From Microbulbifer agarilyticus (GTDB taxonomy: Bacteria; Pseudomonadota; Gammaproteobacteria; Pseudomonadales; Cellvibrionaceae), in contig NZ_CP019650.1 in assembly GCF_001999945.1 (NCBI RefSeq), positions 3,029,001 through 3,093,000 on the forward strand: a stretch of DNA of 64,000 bases, in the 5' to 3' direction. The notes below the pieces were generated by a model, which was not told the origin of the DNA, made no database searches, and saw only the letters and a list, made by a program, of their open reading frames with translations. Made by a program: the position numbers and the translations under genes. This document shows, piece after piece, positions 8,278 to 17,211 of the stretch. Position 1 is the first letter of the stretch, and every line of letters starts with the position of its first letter.

Positions 8278-8332
8278 AGAACACATCCACAAGGGATGTC
8301 GGTTACGTCGCCACTGGTTACGACGCCACGGA

Positions 8333-11047
8333 TTACAGTGCCACTGATCGTCCAGCCCGTTGCCCGTCGGCACTCATTGCACGCAGAGACTGCACGCTTT
8401 GCGGAGACACATCATCGGCCAGAGGTTGCCACTGTTCACCATTGAAATACTCCAGCATCAGCCCCGGATACGGCAAAGCGGTCTTCACACTTTCTCCTTC
8501 AACCGTCGCCCCAGGTACCGGCACGCGGTAGCCGACACCGGCGCGGTCCAGCTTCAGCAGCTCCTTGTTACCCAGAGCAGCGGCAAACACAGCCCAGTCT
8601 GCGGCGATCGCGGACTTATCCACAAAGGTGGTTTCAGCAGAAAAACTTTGCCCTTCTTTGAGCGGAAGCTCCCACGAAGCCTGGTGCCAGGCGCGCTCGG
8701 CCAAGGCCAGCAGGCGCGGGAAGACCTGATACTCCACCGCTTCGTCGGTGCGTACCACTTCGCTCCACAGCTGCCCTTGAATGCCTCGTACACTGTCGGT
8801 GAATTCCACGGCCGGTGTGTTGGCGGTCCAGCCCTGGCCATCGCGATTCGGATAAACCTCGGCCAGCTGCGCGGTATTCAGCGGTGCATAGCTAAACGTT
8901 TTGCGCGTATCTGTATAACGGGACGCCCAGTAGTAGCCACGCTCCTTGGGATCCACTTCCTGCGGCATATCAAAATAGAGGAAGTCAGAATGGGACTGCA
9001 CCACCTCAAAACCAGTCTCGGCGAAGTGCACGCTCTCGTCGCCGCCGCCCCAGAAGAGCGGTGCCCAGGAATTCACGTAGTTTTGCGGTGTGGCCAGCTC
9101 TTGCCCGGCGTCACTGATTTTCTTCACGCCGTCATTCCAGGCGGCCATGGTGGGCACGCCCGCATCGGCTACCAGCTTGCTCACCCGCTTGGCGTAGAGC
9201 TCGCCCAACTCGTCGATGGCTTTTACTTCACCACTGGCGATCAGTTTTTGGCACTGCGGCGAGTTGGTCCACGGTTTGTTACGTTGCTCTGCACGCGCAT
9301 CCCCCTTCTCCGGGTCATTACCCGGTGCATCTTCGAAGGAGTCCGCGGCCATGATATTCACCGCCTCATCGCCTCCGAAGTGCCAGGTCTTCAGCGAGAG
9401 TCCCGCGCGATCGTGCATCGCCTTCACTTCGCCGATCAGCTTGCCGACGAAGTTATAGGTAGAGTCCACACAGGGATTGATGTAGCTGTCGTTGTAGAAC
9501 TGCACCGACAAGTACTCGGTGTCGTCCTGCGGATCGATCAAGCGGTAGGCGGCCGCCGCTTCCGGATCTGAATCCTTCAGCTTGCGGTAGCGGGCTTCCA
9601 TCGCCACCACCGCGGAACGCGCGTGGGCCGGCATATCAAATTCCGGCACCACTTCAATATGGCGATCCGCTGCATAGCGCAAGATCTCTTCATAATCGTC
9701 GACGCTGTAGAAACCACTGCCAAAGTTATCCGCAAACGGGCCGGAACCCAGCTGCGGCAGCAGGCAGCGGTTTTCTTTCAGGTCGAAACAACGCTGGCTG
9801 CCGATATCGGTCAGCTCCGGCAATCCGGGAATTTCCAGGCGCCAGCCCTCGTCATCAGACAGATGGAAATGGAAACGATTGAGCTTGTACGCCGCCATTT
9901 GATCCAGCAGCTTGAGAATCACTCCCTTACTGTGGAAATTGCGGCCTACATCTACAAACAAGCCGCGATGGGGGAAGCGTGGCGCATCTTCTACCGCCGC
10001 TTGCGGCAGACTGGCGCTCTTCAGATCAACCAGTGCCAGCAGAGACTGCACACCGTAAAAGGCACCACTGGCATCGGCGGCGGTTACTTCGGCACCCTGC
10101 TCACTCACGTTGAGTTGGTAGGCACCCGCTGGCTTACCGGCAAAGCTCGCGACATCCACATTAATTTTAACGGGGTAAGCCGCTTCGCCCTGCGGCGACA
10201 GCTTGAGCATATCGATACGCTGCTGAAGTGCAGCAACAGAGCCGGCATCCAGTTCATCGGCCTGCAGCGCGATACCGGAGCCCAACTGGATCGCGGGCGC
10301 TTCGTGCAACTGCACGCTGGCAGGTTGCGGGATAATGCGGGCTCGCCAATCTTCTTCACTCACCGGCGTGACATCGGCAGTGAATCGTTGATAGCGGGTA
10401 TCAGCGGTGGCCAGAGTATTGCTGTCGCTAGCCACACGCTTCCAATTGTTCGGGTCATTCTTGGTGATTGGCAATACGATGTCCGACAGGTCATCGGTGT
10501 CGGTTGCGCGAATGATGTGGGGTTCGCCGGCAGCGTCCACCACAAACAAACGGGGCTGAAAGTCGGACTCGAACTGCATCCAGTTCTCAGCCAGCAAATC
10601 CAGTTCCAAGGTTTCGCCACTGGCAATACCTGCAAACTGCTCGGTCGGCGTCAGGCGGTGCAAATCCCCATTCACCCGTTCCAGCTTGAATGCATCGCTG
10701 TTCAGCAGCGCAAAGGTACGGCGCACGCTGTGGAAATACAGGGTCCAGTCGCGCTCGCCGGCGGCTACCGCAGCACCATTATTGATCAAGCTGATGCGAT
10801 AGGTGGAGCAGATCGCCCCGCTACCACCGGCCTGTTTGCACTGCGCCCGCAGGGCATCGTCTACGCCCTGGAAGTTCTTGAGTACTTCCTGTGTCACCGC
10901 AAAATTGGCCGCGATCCGCTCGGCGGCCGGGGAATCGGCGCTCGCCAGTGACTCAGCGGCCTCAGGGGATTCGGTCGATCTTGGGTCGGAGCAGGCAGCA
11001 ATGACCGCAGACAGGGCCAGGCTGGCAAAGAGTGGGATCCTTCTCAT
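8333..11047 (-). CDS. Beta-N-acetylhexosaminidase lipoprotein, GH20 (chitobiase type)
   Basis: This 904-residue enzyme removes terminal beta-linked GlcNAc from chitobiose and chito-oligosaccharides. I start it at MRRIPLF because a lipoprotein signal with lipobox IAAC (Cys19) follows at once; the open frame extends 31 codons further upstream without signal character. Domain order is the chitobiase carbohydrate-binding module (about 40-200), a GH20b domain (about 235-355) and the GH20 TIM barrel. In the barrel, HFGGDEAVN carries the catalytic Asp560-Glu561 pair, and the family motifs RGLFVDVGRNF and FHFHLSDDEGWRLEI are present. A short C-terminal chitobiase domain ends the protein. Lipidation suggests a periplasmic or surface-anchored enzyme. 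A palindrome resembling chitin/GlcNAc operators lies about 105 bases upstream. Confidence 0.93.
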   Translation of the reverse strand: MRRIPLFASLALSAVIAACSDPRSTESPEAAESLASADSPAAERIAANFAVTQEVLKNFQGVDDALRAQCKQAGGSGAICSTYRISLINNGAAVAAGERDWTLYFHSVRRTFALLNSDAFKLERVNGDLHRLTPTEQFAGIASGETLELDLLAENWMQFESDFQPRLFVVDAAGEPHIIRATDTDDLSDIVLPITKNDPNNWKRVASDSNTLATADTRYQRFTADVTPVSEEDWRARIIPQPASVQLHEAPAIQLGSGIALQADELDAGSVAALQQRIDMLKLSPQGEAAYPVKINVDVASFAGKPAGAYQLNVSEQGAEVTAADASGAFYGVQSLLALVDLKSASLPQAAVEDAPRFPHRGLFVDVGRNFHSKGVILKLLDQMAAYKLNRFHFHLSDDEGWRLEIPGLPELTDIGSQRCFDLKENRCLLPQLGSGPFADNFGSGFYSVDDYEEILRYAADRHIEVVPEFDMPAHARSAVVAMEARYRKLKDSDPEAAAAYRLIDPQDDTEYLSVQFYNDSYINPCVDSTYNFVGKLIGEVKAMHDRAGLSLKTWHFGGDEAVNIMAADSFEDAPGNDPEKGDARAEQRNKPWTNSPQCQKLIASGEVKAIDELGELYAKRVSKLVADAGVPTMAAWNDGVKKISDAGQELATPQNYVNSWAPLFWGGGDESVHFAETGFEVVQSHSDFLYFDMPQEVDPKERGYYWASRYTDTRKTFSYAPLNTAQLAEVYPNRDGQGWTANTPAVEFTDSVRGIQGQLWSEVVRTDEAVEYQVFPRLLALAERAWHQASWELPLKEGQSFSAETTFVDKSAIAADWAVFAAALGNKELLKLDRAGVGYRVPVPGATVEGESVKTALPYPGLMLEYFNGEQWQPLADDVSPQSVQSLRAMSADGQRAGRSVAL

Positions 11048-11152
11048 GGATAATCTCTTTATTGGTGAGTGCACTGCACAAAGCACCCGTTGAATTCTTA
11101 TCTTGTGGTGGCGGATTTCAGAGTCCACCCAGAGCAACACAATAGCGAAAAA

Positions 11153-11164
11153 GACAGCGCTGTC
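11153..11164. promoter_or_regulatory. Palindrome GACAGCGCTGTC, candidate LacI-type chitin/GlcNAc operator
   Basis: The perfect 12-bp palindrome lies about 105 bases upstream of the GH20 start. Its core, with AA before and AAT after, closely matches the TGACARCGYTGTCA-type operator that I remember for the LacI-family GlcNAc regulator NagR of Shewanella and relatives. No regulator gene is in the window, so assignment rests on sequence similarity and the chitinolytic target gene. Confidence 0.5.
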
Positions 11165-11449
11165 AATAAGTCAGGGGATATATGACCAACCACAATCACC
11201 TGTTCACGTTTATTTCAAAGGCTTACGACCGAAATGGCGCCAACAGTCAAAAGTAATGGAACTGCCCTCCCGGCTATCGATCCAAGGCTGCGATCACTAG
11301 ACAAAGTTTTTATAAGCATTTCCGCGACTAAATCATTTTCATACTAAAAAACATTGGCGGAAAGCTCCCCGCAGGCCTTGAGAACTGGGCAAAACTCTAG
11401 AGATCCAGCAATCATGGGGCTTGCGGAAAAATGACTCGTTTCACAGAAA

Positions 11450-11461
11450 CGTTTGCAAACG
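11450..11461. promoter_or_regulatory. Palindrome CGTTTGCAAACG
   Basis: A perfect 12-bp palindrome lies about 120 bases upstream of the secreted protein gene at 11580. It has the look of a LacI/GalR-family operator, but the regulator is unknown and a chance occurrence cannot be excluded. Confidence 0.35.
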
Positions 11462-11579
11462 GCGTTGGCATCTTCACGACTTTTGTGAGATACAACAGCT
11501 TGAACAGGGTGAGCCATAATAAATTCAGTGGTTGTTCAGCAACCACCTGAGCCAAGAAAACATTCCCTGGGGTAGCAAA

Positions 11580-12080
11580 ATGGAATCTCGCTGTACTCGG
11601 TTTCGTTCGTCAAGGCACCTGGTTAATCCGCTACCAGCCGTGCTCGGTCTCTTACTGCTCCCAATTTCTTCAACCCTGCTTGCCGACGATATATTTATTC
11701 CCGACTCCGATAGCGCCCTGAATCTTCAGGCCGACAACGCATTTTTCATCGACAGTGCCTTTGGCATGGATAACGAAGCTCTGTACGAATCCGCCGAGAA
11801 TCTACGCAACAACTCCATGGGTATGGTCCACCGTCGCCTGAACCACCAGTGGCTGGAGCAGCATACCCGCCCCAGTGACTACGCCGAGAAAACCGGCGGG
11901 CGTGCGGTCAATGAAATCCTGAAGATGGGTTTCAAGACCTATATGGCTCAGCAGAAGCGCAATAAGCAACACCCGCTGCTGCGTTATACCCAGAGTGAGG
12001 GCAAGTTCAGTAACGTACTGGATTACGACTTCCGTCTATCCGACGACAAGTTCAAGTTCTCATTCGAATACGAGTTCTGA
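11580..12080 (+). CDS. Small exported protein of unknown function
   Basis: I do not recognise this 166-residue protein. The ATG at 11580 follows a GGGG-containing site and gives a long signal peptide: an Arg-rich n-region, the hydrophobic stretch LPAVLGLLLLPISSTLLA and a probable cleavage before DDIF. The mature part is polar and rich in Asn, Asp and Lys, with no Cys. The final 30 residues alternate charged and aromatic residues and end in Phe (FKFSFEYEF), as outer-membrane beta-strand proteins do. It might be the C-terminal strand region of a small outer-membrane or periplasmic protein; this is inference. It is divergent from GH20 and followed by the RDD gene in the same direction. Confidence 0.6.
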   Translation: MESRCTRFRSSRHLVNPLPAVLGLLLLPISSTLLADDIFIPDSDSALNLQADNAFFIDSAFGMDNEALYESAENLRNNSMGMVHRRLNHQWLEQHTRPSDYAEKTGGRAVNEILKMGFKTYMAQQKRNKQHPLLRYTQSEGKFSNVLDYDFRLSDDKFKFSFEYEF

Positions 12081-12129
12081 TCCGGCTGCCGTCACCCGCA
12101 AGGCGCGCGCTCCCTCATTTACCTGCTAG

Positions 12130-12161
12130 AATCTCCGCCACTTTTTCCACAGGCGGAGATT
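12130..12161 (+). promoter_or_regulatory. Hairpin sequestering the RDD gene ribosome-binding site
   Basis: AATCTCCGCC and GGCGGAGATT form a perfect 10-bp stem with a 12-base loop. The right arm contains the Shine-Dalgarno GGAG (12155-12158), six bases before the GTG start at 12165. If the whole stem is transcribed it would hide the ribosome site. A -10-like TAGAAT overlaps the left arm, so part of the stem might lie upstream of the transcript start. Confidence 0.45.
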
Positions 12162-12164
12162 CCC

Positions 12165-12671
12165 GTGTCCGACACCGTCAAGTCACCTATTGAGTTCAAC
12201 CACCTTCCGTACGCTGGCGTAGTACCCCGCCTGATTTCCCTGATCTACGACGCACTGATCGTCGCCGGTCTTTGGATGGTGTATGGCTTCTTCGCCCTAC
12301 TCGTGGCCACCACATTTGGCGGCCTGCAATGCCAGCCCGAGCACATCGACTACACCCCGTGTGTGGGCGGCCCGCTGTATCAGCTCGGTTTGTTATTCGT
12401 CACCGCCGGTTATTTTTTCTGGTCATGGCGAGCCGCGGGGCAGACCATCGGCATGCGCGCCTGGCGCCTGATGGTGGCAAACAACAACGGCGTGCAGTTG
12501 AGCTGGTACCAGTGCTGTATTCGTGCACTGGTCGGCCCACTGTCGGTGGCATGCCTGGGACTCGGGTATTTCTGGGGATATTTCCGGCCGGATCGGGCCA
12601 GTTGGCATGACCTGGCGTCAGATTCGGAAGTCCGGCAGCTGCCAAAAAAGAAGAAGAAAAAATCGCTGTAA
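12165..12671 (+). CDS. RDD-family integral membrane protein
   Basis: This 168-residue protein begins at GTG with GGAG six bases upstream. The family signature is visible: VPRLISLIYDALIV for the first Arg-Asp helix, GQTIGMRAWRLMVAN before the third hydrophobic stretch and an Asp-rich end. Hydrophobic segments lie at about 22-46, 70-90 and 117-137. A Lys-rich tail (KKKKKK) ends the protein. RDD proteins are of unknown general function; some were implicated in ion exchange. The same gene neighbours lptG in pseudomonads, as here, where it converges on lptG. Confidence 0.85.
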   Translation: MSDTVKSPIEFNHLPYAGVVPRLISLIYDALIVAGLWMVYGFFALLVATTFGGLQCQPEHIDYTPCVGGPLYQLGLLFVTAGYFFWSWRAAGQTIGMRAWRLMVANNNGVQLSWYQCCIRALVGPLSVACLGLGYFWGYFRPDRASWHDLASDSEVRQLPKKKKKKSL

Positions 12672-12711
12672 GATCCGGCAGACCAAGCGAAAAATAGTGA
12701 GAAACGGGCGC

Positions 12712-13773
12712 TTAGCGCGCCCGCTTCAATAAGAGCCAGCCGAGCAGGAAGCTCGCCAGAATCGGCACGATCACCGCGATAAACGGCGGGAAGCCAAACA
12801 CCACGGAAGACGGCCCCAGCATATCCTGCACCGTCTGGAACACGATCCCCACTATCACCCCGGTAAACACCCGCAACCCGGTGGTCACCTCGCGCAGCGG
12901 ACCAAAAATAAACGAGATCGCCATCATCACCAGACCCGCGATGGTCAACGGTTGCAGTACCTTCTTCCAGAATGCCAGCCAGTAACGTGCGGACTCCTCG
13001 CCTTTGCGATCGAGGAAACGACCGTAAGACCAGAGGTTTCTGGGAGAAAGGTCTGAGGGCAGCGGCACCACCAGAGAGAACAGTTCCGGTGACATGTCCG
13101 AATTCCAGGTGGAGCGCGCTTCCCGGCTGCTACTGGCGCGATCTGCCGTCAGACGGGTCTCGCGGCTGTTCTGCAGCTCCCAACGACCGCTTTCGAAATG
13201 ACCGCGTTCGGAGAACACCACTTGCTGCAGCTGGCGATCCTCATCGAACTTATAACGGGTAATACCAAACAGGGTTCCACCCGGCAGCGCCGCGTTGAAG
13301 TGCACGAACTCCCCGCCATCAAACAGCCATAACCCATGCTCCAGACCGGAGTTTTCCAGCTCACCCTGAGCAATCGCCCGACGACTCTCGGCGGTTTGAT
13401 TGGTGTAAGGGATCACCAGCTCGGCGAGCGCCAGGCCGAAAATAATCAAAACGATCACCGGCTTCATTACCGCCCAGGCAATACGTCCGATAGATACACC
13501 CGACGCACGCATAACCGTAAGCTCGCTGGTACCCGCAAGTGTGCCAAGGCCCACCATACAGCCCACCAGCGCAGAAAAGCCCAACTGGCTGTAGATGCGT
13601 TCAGGCAGAGTCCACAGCACGTACTGGAGCAGATTCGTAAACTGATAGTCGCCACCCAGGTCACCCAGCTCGTCGACTATGGCAGAAATAATATCCAGCC
13701 CGAGAATGACCATCAGCACCGCAAGGATTGCCATGGTTACGGTACGGGCAATATAACGATCAAGCAGAGACAT
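12712..13773 (-). CDS. lptG: LPS export ABC transporter permease LptG
   Basis: This 353-residue inner-membrane protein is one half of the LptF-LptG permease that, with LptB, extracts lipopolysaccharide and feeds it to the LptC-LptA bridge. The start MSLLDRYIARTV is chosen inside a longer open frame because the family begins with this amphipathic stretch. The order is two N-terminal membrane helices with the coupling region EL.VMRASGVS, a large periplasmic beta-jellyroll (about 130-260) and the C-terminal helices (about 270-350). The start lies within the last 14 bases of lptF, indicating translational coupling. It should be essential. Confidence 0.93.
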   Translation of the reverse strand: MSLLDRYIARTVTMAILAVLMVILGLDIISAIVDELGDLGGDYQFTNLLQYVLWTLPERIYSQLGFSALVGCMVGLGTLAGTSELTVMRASGVSIGRIAWAVMKPVIVLIIFGLALAELVIPYTNQTAESRRAIAQGELENSGLEHGLWLFDGGEFVHFNAALPGGTLFGITRYKFDEDRQLQQVVFSERGHFESGRWELQNSRETRLTADRASSSREARSTWNSDMSPELFSLVVPLPSDLSPRNLWSYGRFLDRKGEESARYWLAFWKKVLQPLTIAGLVMMAISFIFGPLREVTTGLRVFTGVIVGIVFQTVQDMLGPSSVVFGFPPFIAVIVPILASFLLGWLLLKRAR

Positions 13774-14905
13774 CGGCACCTCCAGCACTGCTTGCGCCGC
13801 CACTACTTGCGCCGCGCTTACGCGACTTGCGGTCACGCCCGCCGAGCAATATCAGCCCGAGAATCAAGAATGGTGGATGCACCAACCAAATTGCCCAGGC
13901 CTGCTCGATCTTGCCATCCTCAATGGCACCGCGAACACTCTGCAGGGCAACCAGATACACGATGTAGAGCAGTACCGCGGGAATCATCTTGGCGTAGCGA
14001 CCCTGACGTGGATTGGTACGACTCAGTGGCACTGCCAGAATGGCGACGATCAATACCAGTACCGGCAGGCTGAAACGCCAGTGCAGGTTCACCCGTTCGC
14101 GAGGATCCCCACTTTTCCACAAGGCCACGGTGGACATGGACTGCAGCTTTTCACTGGCTTTTGAACGAAGGCGCGGTACCTCAAGAAGCACCTCGTAGCT
14201 GGCAAACGCCATCTGTCGGTAATCGTTCTGACCGGGGACCCCTTCGTAGCGGTAGCCATCCCGTAAAACCAGATAACGCAGGCCGGTTTCCGGGTCTATC
14301 TGCTGCACGCCTTCGCGGGCTACGGTAACAATCTGGTGGTCGGTTTCAGTATCGCCGCGGGAGTTGCCTAGCTCGGCAAGAAACACATTGTGCATGGTGG
14401 AGCGATCGTCGCTCAGCCCCTCGGCGTAGTAGACCGCGCGATTACCACTAGTGGCGATAAATTTCTTCGGCACCAGGTGATCAAACTCGTTGCGGGTTTT
14501 ATCCGCGGTAAGCAGGTGCGAGGTGCGCTCAATACCAGTGGGAGTTAGGTACAAACTCATTGCGGCAACAAACGCTGCCACCATGACAGCGGGCACCAGG
14601 GTGTAACCCAGCAGCTGACGCTCACTGAAGCCACACGCATGCAGCACTGTCATTTCGCTTTCGATATACAGGCGGCCGTAGGCAAGCAAAATACCCACAA
14701 AGAAGCCGAGGGGAATAACCAGCTCGAGAAAGCCCGGCAGACGAAAGCCCATGAGGGAAAACAGAATTCCGGCAGACAGGTCGCCCGCCGCCGCTTCCGC
14801 CAGGTACTTCACAAAGCGGCCGCTCATGACCATCAGCAGCAACACGGCACTAACGGCCAGGGTTGCACCGAGTAACTCGCGGCAGAGGTAGCGGAAAATT
14901 ATCAC
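13760..14905 (-). CDS. lptF: LPS export ABC transporter permease LptF
   Basis: This 381-residue partner of LptG begins MIIFRYLCREL with the typical short cytoplasmic start. The first membrane helix, the helix after LELVIPLGFFVG, the coupling segment SEMTVLHACGFSERQLL and the periplasmic jellyroll (about 120-265) are all visible, followed by the C-terminal three-helix block. The end of the protein has a Ser/Gly/Ala-rich tail (about 355-381) that overlaps the start of lptG in another frame. It is divergent from pepA, as in many gammaproteobacteria. Confidence 0.93.
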   Translation of the reverse strand: MIIFRYLCRELLGATLAVSAVLLLMVMSGRFVKYLAEAAAGDLSAGILFSLMGFRLPGFLELVIPLGFFVGILLAYGRLYIESEMTVLHACGFSERQLLGYTLVPAVMVAAFVAAMSLYLTPTGIERTSHLLTADKTRNEFDHLVPKKFIATSGNRAVYYAEGLSDDRSTMHNVFLAELGNSRGDTETDHQIVTVAREGVQQIDPETGLRYLVLRDGYRYEGVPGQNDYRQMAFASYEVLLEVPRLRSKASEKLQSMSTVALWKSGDPRERVNLHWRFSLPVLVLIVAILAVPLSRTNPRQGRYAKMIPAVLLYIVYLVALQSVRGAIEDGKIEQAWAIWLVHPPFLILGLILLGGRDRKSRKRGASSGGASSAGGADVSA

Positions 14906-15206
14906 TGAACGACCAGCTTCCCTGATTGCACTGTTTGATTTCGGGCGATTTGAAATGCGATTCCGGTTTATCGGTATCGGCGAGTGTCAGAATAGGACAC
15001 CTGTTCAGAGGTTCCCGAGCAAATCGATCCTTCTCGGGTTAAACTTGTGCGGCGCATTATCACCAAAAAGCCCGGCAATGTCTCGGCCCATCAGCCAATC
15101 TCTGGCCCACTGACAGCAAGACGCCCCCGAGCCAGTAATAAATAGCTCGAAGTATTCGTCTGTAACGAAGCCGCGGCAGGCAAAAATTCATAAAGGAAAC
15201 GATTAC
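14906..15206. other. Divergent promoter region of lptF and pepA
   Basis: The 301-base gap contains no credible gene. It must hold the divergent promoters of lptF and pepA; I could not single out clear -35/-10 pairs. AAGGAAAC immediately precedes pepA as its ribosome site. Confidence 0.5.
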
Positions 15207-16676
15207 ATGCAGTTTACCGCCAAGGTCACCGATATCCTCAAGCAGCGTAGCGCCTGCGCCATTCTCGCCGTCGATAACAAGAACCGCCTCACCGATAGTG
15301 GCAGCGCGCTGGACAAGGCAAATGGCGGTCTTTTGAGCAAAATCCTGAAGCGCGGCGATCTGGGCAGCGCTGCGGGCGCTACTCTGATGGTACCGACCGT
15401 GGAAGGTGGCGCCGAGCGTGCACTGCTGGTACGCACCTCTAAGACCCCGATTTCCCAGGCAGAATTCCGTAAAGTGGCCAACAACAGCGCCATGGCTGTT
15501 AAATCCCTCAAAGATGCTTCCTCTTACCTGGTGGAAGTCTCCGTAAAAGACGCCGACGCCACTTGGCAGGCCGCGCAAGTGGCACTCGCGGCAGGCCTTG
15601 CCAGCTACAAGTTCACTCGCTGCCACAGCGACGCCAAGCCGAACCCGCTGGCGAAGTTCGCCGTTCATGCGTCGGACAAGAAACAATTGAAAGCGGTACA
15701 AAAAGGCGTGGAGCTCGGCGGCGGCCAGGCGCTCGGCAGCAATGTCGCGCGCGAACTGGGCAACCTCCCCGGCAACATCTGTACCCCGAGCTACTTGGTG
15801 GGCGAAGCCAAGACGCTGGCGAAAAAACACGCAAAACTGTCCACCACTGTTCTGGACAACAAGAAAATGGAATCCCTCGGCATGGGCTCATTCATGAGTG
15901 TCGCCAAGGGCAGTGACGAGCCGGCGGCGATGATCGCCATGAACTACAAGGGCGGCAAAGCCGGCCAGAAGCCGATCGTGCTGGTGGGTAAAGGCATCAC
16001 GTTCGATACCGGCGGCATCAGCCTGAAGCCGGGCGCAGCCATGGACGAAATGAAGTTCGACATGTGCGGTGCGGCCAGTGTGTTCGGCGTAATGAATGCG
16101 CTGGTTGAAATGAACGCGCCGGTGAACGTGGTAGGAGTCGTTGCTGCTGCCGAAAATATGCCCAGTGGTCGCGCCAGCAAGCCCGGCGACATCGTGACTT
16201 CCATGAGCGGTAAAACCATCGAGATCCTCAACACGGACGCAGAAGGCCGACTGGTACTGTGTGACGCGTTGACTTGGGCGGGCAAATTCAAGCCCAGTGT
16301 AGTGATCGACGTGGCCACTCTGACCGGCGCCTGTGTAATCGCCCTTGGCCACCATGCCACCGGTCTGTACGCCAACCAGGACAAGCTTGCTAACGACCTA
16401 ATCGCCGCCGGCGAAACCAGTGGTGACCGCGCCTGGCGTATGCCGCTGTGGGACGAGTATCAGCCGATGCTGAACTCCAACTTTGCCGATATGCAAAACA
16501 TTGGTGGTCGCGAGGCTGGCTCTGTAACGGCAGCCTGCTTCCTGGCCCGCTTTGCCGAAGACTACAACTGGGCACACCTGGATATCGCAGGTAGTGCATG
16601 GAAGTCCGGCGCAGCGAAAGGTGCAACCGGCCGTCCAGTACCGCTGCTGCTGCAATACATTCTGAACAAAAAGTAA
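15207..16676 (+). CDS. pepA: Leucyl aminopeptidase PepA (M17)
   Basis: This 489-residue cytoplasmic dizinc aminopeptidase has an N-terminal macro-like domain (about 1-160) and a C-terminal catalytic domain. The metal and active-site residues are in place: Lys262 and Asp267 in VGKGITFDTGG, Lys274, Asp285, then NTDAEGRLVL with Asp344, Glu346 and Arg348. It removes N-terminal Leu and other residues from peptides. In E. coli PepA also binds DNA as a Xer recombination and transcription factor; whether that applies here is unknown. It is followed by holC and valS, the conserved gammaproteobacterial order. AAGGAAAC gives a good ribosome site. Confidence 0.96.
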   Translation: MQFTAKVTDILKQRSACAILAVDNKNRLTDSGSALDKANGGLLSKILKRGDLGSAAGATLMVPTVEGGAERALLVRTSKTPISQAEFRKVANNSAMAVKSLKDASSYLVEVSVKDADATWQAAQVALAAGLASYKFTRCHSDAKPNPLAKFAVHASDKKQLKAVQKGVELGGGQALGSNVARELGNLPGNICTPSYLVGEAKTLAKKHAKLSTTVLDNKKMESLGMGSFMSVAKGSDEPAAMIAMNYKGGKAGQKPIVLVGKGITFDTGGISLKPGAAMDEMKFDMCGAASVFGVMNALVEMNAPVNVVGVVAAAENMPSGRASKPGDIVTSMSGKTIEILNTDAEGRLVLCDALTWAGKFKPSVVIDVATLTGACVIALGHHATGLYANQDKLANDLIAAGETSGDRAWRMPLWDEYQPMLNSNFADMQNIGGREAGSVTAACFLARFAEDYNWAHLDIAGSAWKSGAAKGATGRPVPLLLQYILNKK

Positions 16677-16703
16677 TCACAAACCAGCTACAAAACCGAA
16701 GCG

Positions 16704-16739
16704 CTGATGCGAGGGTACAAATGGTCACCTTCGCATCAG
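16704..16739 (+). terminator. Hairpin downstream of pepA
   Basis: CTGATGCGAGGGT and the almost complementary ACCTTCGCATCAG pair over 13 bases with one wobble and a loop of about 9 bases. It lies between pepA and holC. There is no long T tract, so it may be an attenuator, a partial terminator or a processing site. Confidence 0.4.
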
Positions 16740-16764
16740 ACCTTTGGAATGCATTCCTACCAAT

Positions 16765-17190
16765 ATGACCCGAATAGACTTTTACGTATTGGCTTCTGAG
16801 AATCCCGATGAGATTCAGAACTTTGCCTGTCGTCTCGCAGAAAAAGCGTTTCGCAATGGACTCAAGGTATTGATCGCTGTGGATAACGGAGAGCAAGCCA
16901 AGCAAGTGGACGAGCTGCTGTGGACATTCCGTGAGGACAGCTTCCTGCCGCACGCGCCCCAAAACCTCGACCAGCAGGCCGCCATTGAGGTCAACAGCGG
17001 CGAAGATCCCGGCCAGCATCACGGCCTACTGATCAACCTGTGCGCCGATACCCCCGGCTGGTTCAGCCAGTTCGACCGGCTGGCCGAAATCGTCTGCCAG
17101 CATCCCGACTCTCTGGCGCGTTCAAGAACTCGATACAGTCACTTCCGCGACCGCGGATATCCGTTACAATCCCATAAAATTGGCAACTGA
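16765..17190 (+). CDS. holC: DNA polymerase III chi subunit HolC
   Basis: This 141-residue subunit of the clamp-loader complex links psi to single-stranded DNA-binding protein at the replication fork. MTRIDFYVL is the typical family start; seven codons of open frame precede it. The motifs ACRLAEKAFRNGLKVLI, LLWTFREDSFLPH and a loop ending in HHGLLINL follow the family order. It is located between pepA and valS as in E. coli. The psi subunit gene is not in the window. Confidence 0.9.
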   Translation: MTRIDFYVLASENPDEIQNFACRLAEKAFRNGLKVLIAVDNGEQAKQVDELLWTFREDSFLPHAPQNLDQQAAIEVNSGEDPGQHHGLLINLCADTPGWFSQFDRLAEIVCQHPDSLARSRTRYSHFRDRGYPLQSHKIGN

Positions 17191-17211
17191 TCAGAACCCG
17201 AACCTAATTCC

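Larger units (their letters stand above)
11048..11579. other. 530-base non-coding region between divergent genes
   Basis: No convincing gene is seen here; a 65-codon frame at 11103 lacks a ribosome site and coding character. The region holds the divergent promoters of the GH20 gene and the secreted protein gene at 11580. Two perfect 12-bp palindromes are listed separately. Confidence 0.6.
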
